NCBI GenBank assembly: GCA_003482405.1
Contig: DMZB01000115.1
Location: forward strand, 1 to 18,904
Direction of reading: 5' to 3'
Length of the DNA: 18,904 nt
DNA from: Lactobacillus sp.
Lineage (GTDB): Bacteria > Bacillota > Bacilli > Lactobacillales > Lactobacillaceae
A program made the translations under genes and the position numbers. Within the stretch, counting starts at the first letter, position 1. Every line of letters begins with the position of its first letter. Positions 14,397 to 18,904 of this stretch are shown here, piece after piece. The notes below the pieces were generated by a model. The model was given only the letters and a program-made list of their open reading frames with translations. It ran no database searches and was not told the DNA's origin.

Positions 14397-14642
14397 ATGC
14401 AAAACAAAGTGAATGAAACATCATTGTTTAAAGCAGGAAATTCTTTAGCCTTTCGGGTAACCACAAGTGATCGAAAGGCACTTAAGGCTGATGAAAGTAC
14501 AGTTTTTGAAAAAAAAGTATCATCAGACGGAAGCCAAATCACCTTCAGTAAGGTTGAACCAATAAACCCCAAATTAAAAAAAGCGTACATGAATTTTGCA
14601 AAAGATAACAAAGAACTACTTTCCGAATTGAGGGACCTATGA
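14397..14642 (+). CDS. AbrB/MazE-like antitoxin
   Basis: This small protein of 81 residues has an N-terminal swapped-hairpin DNA-binding segment, with LFKAGNSLAFRVT matching the KxGNSxxxRxP pattern of MazE/AbrB antitoxins. The charged C-terminal half (about 50-81, PKLKKAYMNFAKDNKELLSE) would wrap the toxin. GGAGG lies 7 bases before the ATG. Its stop overlaps the toxin start by four bases (ATGA), which couples their translation. It should neutralise the Doc toxin and repress the operon through the inverted repeat at the promoter. The usual partner of Doc is a Phd-type antitoxin, but AbrB-type partners are known in lactobacilli. Confidence 0.85.
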   Translation: MQNKVNETSLFKAGNSLAFRVTTSDRKALKADESTVFEKKVSSDGSQITFSKVEPINPKLKKAYMNFAKDNKELLSELRDL

Positions 14643-15031
14643 TTTATTTAACAGGAAGTGAAATATCTTGGTTGAATACGCAGATTCTTGTTGATGAGAC
14701 TGATCTTGGCATTCAATACTCTCAAGGGTTGGATTTAGTCGCTGAACAGCCTAAGCAAGTTGTTTTTGGACGCGAACTTTATCCGACAATTTGGTTAAAG
14801 GCTGCATTTATTCTTCAAAAAATAACAAAAAAGCATGTTTTCTTTGACGGTAATAAAAGAACCGCATTAGCTGCTACCGCGATGTTTCTCGAATTGAATG
14901 GATTTCATCTCGATTTGCCAAGGCCACAGTCAATTGATTTTATCCTTTTCATCACACAGTCAAAGGACACAGAGGATGTTATGTTACTGGCCTCGAAATG
15001 GATTAAGCAACATTCAAGGAAATTAACGTAA
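14639..15031 (+). CDS. doc: Doc (death-on-curing) family toxin, Fic fold
   Basis: This 130-residue Fic-fold protein carries the complete Doc active-site motif HVFFDGNKRT at residues 66-75, with His66, Asp70, Asn72 and Arg74 all in place. Characterised Doc proteins phosphorylate elongation factor EF-Tu and halt translation. Length and the FILQKITKKHVFF lead-in fit the family, and no truncation is visible, so the toxin is probably active. It starts inside the antitoxin stop codon, forming a two-gene type II system. The stop codon lies within the bidirectional terminator at 15020-15042. Confidence 0.92.
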   Translation: MIYLTGSEISWLNTQILVDETDLGIQYSQGLDLVAEQPKQVVFGRELYPTIWLKAAFILQKITKKHVFFDGNKRTALAATAMFLELNGFHLDLPRPQSIDFILFITQSKDTEDVMLLASKWIKQHSRKLT

Positions 15032-15042
15032 GACGTTAATTT
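15020..15042. terminator. Compact bidirectional terminator spanning both convergent stop codons
   Basis: AAATTAACGT (15020-15029) and ACGTTAATTT (15033-15042) form a perfect 10-bp stem with a 3-base loop. The doc TAA (15029-15031) and the endonuclease TAA (15038-15036 on the minus strand) both fall inside it. Confidence 0.7.
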
Positions 15043-15989
15043 TGCGTCCAACTTCCATCCGCATAATTAATCGTAGCGCCATTTTGTGCATTAAACACAT
15101 ACACATTAATGTTCAGCGCTTGTCCGTTGTCTGTGGCACTGACCGCCTGTACGTGTGTTCCGCGCGGTACCAATTCATCACCTTGGTACAGTGGCGTGAC
15201 CACATAATACACGGGGATGTTCGGTCGCTCACGAACAAAGTCACGAATGGCTGTTTCAGCATAAGCCATGCCACCCGCAGTGCTTTCACTACGTCCGTTT
15301 GTGCCGACGTTTTGTGCGCGAGTGCCAGTGGTTAAGTTATCACGTTGCATGATGGCGTTTGCTGATCCGTCTGGTCCGCCGAGATTGCCGACCAATGACC
15401 ATGCCAATGTGTGCGAACGATTATAGAAATAACCGCGGTAACCGATGAGCTGAGCAATTCGATTATTGCCTTCAAACCCAGTGGGGTCTGCTGACTCAGA
15501 AAATGAAGGGCGTTTCATTGCGGCGGTTGCGCTGACGCTATCGTAGGTAACGAGTGCCTGACCAGCTTGGCTGCGACCAAGCGTGTCAGGTGAATCAAGT
15601 GTGTACCAAGCGCGTTCCTGATTATGTTCCAGGGCATCGTGAATTTGTAACGGCGTTAACGTTGATTTGCCAAGGTTAGCGTAGTTTTCAGGATATTTAT
15701 TGGCATCAAATTGTAGCGCCAGAAGTTGGCTATCCGTCGAATCCCGTGGAACATCTGCGGTGGTTGGTGTGTTTTGCGTACTGCCATTGTCACTACTGAA
15801 CAAGTTTTCAGCTTGCCTGGTCCAATGACGGTAATGCCGCCGCATAGTTCTGACTTGGCGCGGTGCATGGGCAAACGTTTTTTCATCGGCATTACTTGTG
15901 GAAAAGAAAAAGCCGACGATCAATACTGCTATTGTCGCCAGTAACGTAATCAGCCGACGTTGTTGCTTCAAACTATGTTTCTTTTTCAT
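15036..15989 (-). CDS. DNA/RNA non-specific endonuclease, membrane-anchored or secreted
   Basis: A 317-residue protein of the EndA-like beta-beta-alpha metal nuclease family, which degrades extracellular DNA. From ATG 15989 the N-terminus is basic (MKKKHSLKQQRR), followed by a hydrophobic segment (about 13-30, LITLLATIAVLIVGFFFS) serving as signal peptide or membrane anchor. A variable linker (about 35-110) precedes the nuclease domain (about 120-317), with GRSQAGQALVTYD, the active-site segment YNRSHTLAWSLVG (the NRSH version of DRGH), and NAIMQRDNLTTGTRAQNVG. A longer frame opens at 16076, but GAGGG near 12 bases before 15989 and the signal sequence favour the shorter form. It stands alone between two terminators. 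Roles may include nutrient scavenging or release from DNA networks; this is from the family. Confidence 0.87.
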   Translation of the reverse strand: MKKKHSLKQQRRLITLLATIAVLIVGFFFSTSNADEKTFAHAPRQVRTMRRHYRHWTRQAENLFSSDNGSTQNTPTTADVPRDSTDSQLLALQFDANKYPENYANLGKSTLTPLQIHDALEHNQERAWYTLDSPDTLGRSQAGQALVTYDSVSATAAMKRPSFSESADPTGFEGNNRIAQLIGYRGYFYNRSHTLAWSLVGNLGGPDGSANAIMQRDNLTTGTRAQNVGTNGRSESTAGGMAYAETAIRDFVRERPNIPVYYVVTPLYQGDELVPRGTHVQAVSATDNGQALNINVYVFNAQNGATINYADGSWTQN

Positions 15990-16065
15990 CCTCAATCCCT
16001 CAATTTGATAACTCTCTGTCAGTATTTCTCTCAACATCTTATATCTTACACGCACCACAAACGAA

Positions 16066-16100
16066 AAGCAGTACAACCGGCAAAATCGGTTGTACTGCTT
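16066..16100. terminator. Terminator after the P-type ATPase
   Basis: A perfect 14-bp inverted repeat (16066-16079 with 16087-16100; AAGCAGTACAACCG) has a 7-base loop. On the minus strand it is followed by T-rich sequence, placing it just after the ATPase stop. Confidence 0.88.
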
Positions 16101-16113
16101 ATTTAGACTGAGA

Positions 16114-18837
16114 TTATTTGTTCAAACTCACTGGCTTGTGTTTATGCAACTGCATCCGAATAATTTTATCTGTTTCGGTCACAACAAGCGTGACGAATCC
16201 GGCAGCAATGGCTAGACCCCATTGACCCCAGCTCATTGGGCCAGTTTTAAAGATGTCTTGCATAAACGGAATGTAGGCCTGTGCTAGCTGTAAAAGCATT
16301 AACGCCGCAATCACGACAAACGCCATCTTGTTGGTAAAGAAGTTCTTTGAGAAGGCGAGGTGTGGACTGCGAATGTTGAACAGGTAGAAGACTTTACCTA
16401 ACACGATAACGTTGACCGTAATCGTGCTGGCAATTACTTGGCTGACGCCACTATCGGTGAGCCAGTCAAACGCCCATAGGCCCATCGCCGCAATCAGAAC
16501 AGACACATAAGCCATCTGGAAAACATCATGTTTGTTCATCAGCGTAGAACCCGTTTTACGCGGCCGGCGTTGCATAATCCCTTGCTCAGCTGGTTCAAAG
16601 ATAAACGCAAACTGAATCGTCACAGCAGAGACCATGTTGATCCACAGCAGTTGCGTTGGCACTAATGGCAATTTTTGCTGCATCAGGATACTGAAGGCGA
16701 CAATCAGCCCTTCGGCGAAACTGGTTGGCAGCAGGAAGGCAATTGTCTTCTTGATGTTGTCGTACAAACGTCGCCCTTCACGGATGGCCTTTGTCATCGT
16801 CGTGAAGTTGTCGTCGACCAGAATCATATCAGCAGCGTCTTTAGCGACGTCGGTCCCTTTGATCCCCATAGCTACACCAATGTCAGCTTTTTTCAATGCT
16901 GGTGCGTCATTCACGCCGTCACCGGTCATCGCGGTAATCTTACCATTTTGTTGATAAGCATTGATGATAGCCAGTTTATTACTAGGCGTGGTGCGGGCAA
17001 ACACATCGTACTTGTTGATGTTTGCCTTGAGCTGTTCCGCTGTCATCTCGTCAATTTCAGCGCCGGTAATGGTTTGAATGTTGTCAGCCAAACCAAGTTG
17101 CCGGCCGATGGCACTGGCTGTATCGGGATGGTCACCAGTGATCATCTTGACTTTAACTCCGGCGGTCCGCATTTCTTTCAAAGCATCGATGACTTCTTCA
17201 CGCGGTGGATCAATGATGCCGACAATACCGAGAAAGTCGATACCATCGGCCAATGTGTCGTGTGTGACTTCACTGATGCTTTTATCGACGAGTTTGCGTC
17301 CCACGGCAACAACACGTTTGCCCTGCGAAGTTAAGTTGCTGATGACGTCGTTCCAATGTGCAACATCGAAGTTTTGGTCCGTTGCTTGGGCCATCTCGTA
17401 GAGTTTATCGGGTGCGCCTTTGACGAAGACTTCGTGTTGACCGTCATTTCGAACACTGAGCCGCGCAATGTAACGGTAATCCGAGTCAAATGGAATCCGG
17501 TCCAGCTCTTCAAAAGCTGGTTCTTCCATGCCACAGCCCTTGTGATACAAAGTCAAAAAGGCACCATCTGTGGGTTCACCGTTCAATACCCACTGGCCAT
17601 CTTCTTCCTGGAGCATGGTGTCATTAGCCTCAAATCCACTAATCAGTAACTCACGGAGCGTGGCATCGCTGTCAATGTTAACTGGTTGACCACTCGCCAT
17701 AATTTGGCCTTTTGGTTGGTAACCAGTCCCAGTAACCTGGTATTGATGATCTTTTGTGATGATATCTTGGGCCGTCATTTCGTTTTTAGTCAGTGTCCCA
17801 GTTTTATCGGTGGCGATGATGTCGACGGCACCAAGCGTTTCAACGGATGGCAGTGTTTTAACAATGGCCTTGTTGCGCGCCATTGTATTAACGCCCATGG
17901 CCAAAATGACGGATGTTGAAGCCGGCAAACCTTCTGGTAACGAACCGACGATCATGGTGATGATTGCTAAAGCCAACGTTGGCAACGCGTATAGATGACG
18001 CATCCAGCCAAATACAAACAACGCAATGGCAACCGCAATGATGAAGTAGGAAATCCAAGTTCCTAAACGATCCAGTTCCTTCATCAACGGTGTTTTGGTC
18101 TGTTTAACATCAGTCACGTCGTCAGCAATCTGACCGAGTTCTGTATCGTGACCAGTAGCAGTGACGATACCGGTAGCACTCCCGTTAGTGACGGCAGTGC
18201 TGGCGTAAGCCATATTTGTGCGTTCTGCTAGTGGTGTCTTGGCACTGTTCAGCGGTGCAAAGTTTTTTAGCACAGAATCTGCTTCACCAGTCAGTGCAGA
18301 TTCTTGAATCCGTAAGTTATCTGCATCCAAAATCCGCATATCGGCAGGTACGTTATCACCGGCTTCCAGATACACGATGTCACCCACAACCAGTTCAGTT
18401 GCGGGGATGTCTGTCCTGGTATCGTCACGGATGACGGTCGCTTCTGTCGATAACATTGATTTGATTTTATCGAGGGCGTTACTAGCGTTGACTTCCTGAA
18501 AGTAACCAATTAATGCATTGATGATGACGACCAGTCCAATAACAACGGCGTCAGAATAGTGACGAATGAAGAGGGTAAACGCAGCGGCAAACAGTAAAAT
18601 GTAGATGATGACATTGTTGAACTGGCGCAAAAAGATGAGCCACTTTGGTGTAACGTGCGCAGACAGTTCGTTTGGTCCATTTTTGGCAAGCCGGTCAGCA
18701 GCTGTTGACGCAGTTAAGCCGACTTCCACATCACTATTAAAACGATCAAGAACTTCAGTTTCTGTTTGAACATAAACGGGGCTGGGTTCCGGTTTGGGGT
18801 CAGGCGCGTCAGGGACAGTATTTGGGTTCAGCGACAT
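16114..18837 (-). CDS. P-type cation-transporting ATPase, P2-like, with atypical M5/M6 ion-site residues
   Basis: This 907-residue integral membrane pump has the full P-type architecture: an N-terminal cation-ATPase domain (about 22-75), an actuator with LTGEAD (182-187), and PEGLP in M4 (301-305). The phosphorylation site is DKTGTLT (344-350), the nucleotide region has KGAPDK (473-478), and the hinge is GDGVNDAP (640-647). Six C-terminal membrane segments follow. Domain order and PEGLP place it with P2-type calcium/secretory-pathway-like pumps. However, the M6 block reads WINMVSAVTIQ, where calcium pumps have NxxTD, so the key Asp is Ala738, and the M5 Asn is Ser706. Glu302 and Glu709 are kept. 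Ion specificity is therefore open. AAGGAG lies 10 bases before the ATG. Monocistronic. Confidence 0.9.
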   Translation of the reverse strand: MSLNPNTVPDAPDPKPEPSPVYVQTETEVLDRFNSDVEVGLTASTAADRLAKNGPNELSAHVTPKWLIFLRQFNNVIIYILLFAAAFTLFIRHYSDAVVIGLVVIINALIGYFQEVNASNALDKIKSMLSTEATVIRDDTRTDIPATELVVGDIVYLEAGDNVPADMRILDADNLRIQESALTGEADSVLKNFAPLNSAKTPLAERTNMAYASTAVTNGSATGIVTATGHDTELGQIADDVTDVKQTKTPLMKELDRLGTWISYFIIAVAIALFVFGWMRHLYALPTLALAIITMIVGSLPEGLPASTSVILAMGVNTMARNKAIVKTLPSVETLGAVDIIATDKTGTLTKNEMTAQDIITKDHQYQVTGTGYQPKGQIMASGQPVNIDSDATLRELLISGFEANDTMLQEEDGQWVLNGEPTDGAFLTLYHKGCGMEEPAFEELDRIPFDSDYRYIARLSVRNDGQHEVFVKGAPDKLYEMAQATDQNFDVAHWNDVISNLTSQGKRVVAVGRKLVDKSISEVTHDTLADGIDFLGIVGIIDPPREEVIDALKEMRTAGVKVKMITGDHPDTASAIGRQLGLADNIQTITGAEIDEMTAEQLKANINKYDVFARTTPSNKLAIINAYQQNGKITAMTGDGVNDAPALKKADIGVAMGIKGTDVAKDAADMILVDDNFTTMTKAIREGRRLYDNIKKTIAFLLPTSFAEGLIVAFSILMQQKLPLVPTQLLWINMVSAVTIQFAFIFEPAEQGIMQRRPRKTGSTLMNKHDVFQMAYVSVLIAAMGLWAFDWLTDSGVSQVIASTITVNVIVLGKVFYLFNIRSPHLAFSKNFFTNKMAFVVIAALMLLQLAQAYIPFMQDIFKTGPMSWGQWGLAIAAGFVTLVVTETDKIIRMQLHKHKPVSLNK

Positions 18838-18889
18838 TAGGTAAAGACTCCTTCAAAATTTTAGTCCGATAAGTTTTTTCGGTGAGCAA

Positions 18890-18898
18890 ATTATAGCA
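18890..18898 (-). promoter_or_regulatory. Extended -10 of the P-type ATPase promoter
   Basis: The minus strand reads TGCTATAAT, a perfect -10 hexamer with the TGn extension, about 53 bases before the start codon. The matching -35 box would fall beyond the end of the window. Confidence 0.6.
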
Positions 18899-18904
18899 TG
18901 TGAC

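Noticed and set aside
16675..17334. A 219-codon open frame on the plus strand antisense to the P-type ATPase.
   Set aside because: It overlaps the ATPase nucleotide-binding and hinge region, whose motifs are intact on the other strand. The antisense translation shows no domain, and no ribosome binding site was found.
1..18904. CRISPR array, tRNA, rRNA or a complete insertion sequence.
   Set aside because: No regularly spaced repeats, cloverleaf-like sequence, rRNA signature or full transposase frame was seen on either strand.

Overview
The window looks like a chromosomal segment of a lactic acid bacterium of the family Lactobacillaceae. The genes point there: a phenolic acid decarboxylase with its PadR repressor, a T-box-controlled aminoacyl-tRNA synthetase, a biodegradative ornithine decarboxylase closely resembling the Lactobacillus 30a enzyme, a stand-alone ECF transporter S component, strong AAGGAG-type ribosome binding sites and moderately AT-rich DNA. 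The genus cannot be fixed from the sequence alone. A heterofermentative lactobacillus would fit, and ornithine decarboxylation loci are known to be strain-variable in that group.

Left flank (1-2342). padA (phenolic acid decarboxylase) carries an in-frame TGA at codon 24 where the family has Trp, so it is a fresh-looking pseudogene. It is followed by an intact padR repressor, a strong terminator, and a reverse-strand TMEM175-like membrane protein with a long glutamine-rich tail.

Central island (about 2500-12700). A PdxK/PdxY-type pyridoxal kinase is followed by a histidine-type T-box leader (specifier CAC) and a complete histidyl-tRNA synthetase. Facing hisS across a shared terminator are an inducible PLP-dependent ornithine decarboxylase and, just upstream in the same direction, a BglG/MtlR-type regulator with PRD and EIIB-like domains. 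A 765-base intergenic region rich in repeated motifs separates this regulator from a divergent amino acid/polyamine antiporter. After two hairpins come a DUF436 (YwlG-like) protein and an ECF S component. The common thread is an acid-resistance, energy-yielding ornithine/putrescine module with genes that could import and phosphorylate vitamin B6, the decarboxylase cofactor. The histidine-sensing synthetase and the sugar-PTS-type regulator are unexpected companions.

Right flank (12779-18904). This holds a GlcD-type FAD-linked oxidase, an AbrB/MazE-like antitoxin with a Doc toxin (4-base overlap, operator flanking the promoter), a secreted or membrane-anchored DNA/RNA non-specific endonuclease on the reverse strand, and a 907-residue P-type cation ATPase on the reverse strand. 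In that ATPase two of the classical calcium-site residues are replaced.

I saw no CRISPR array, rRNA, tRNA or complete insertion sequence. The island reading (gene content unlike its neighbours, long AT-rich intergenic regions, a possible integrase-tail relic at 3484-3503) is inference. Motif identifications and start choices are read directly from the sequence.
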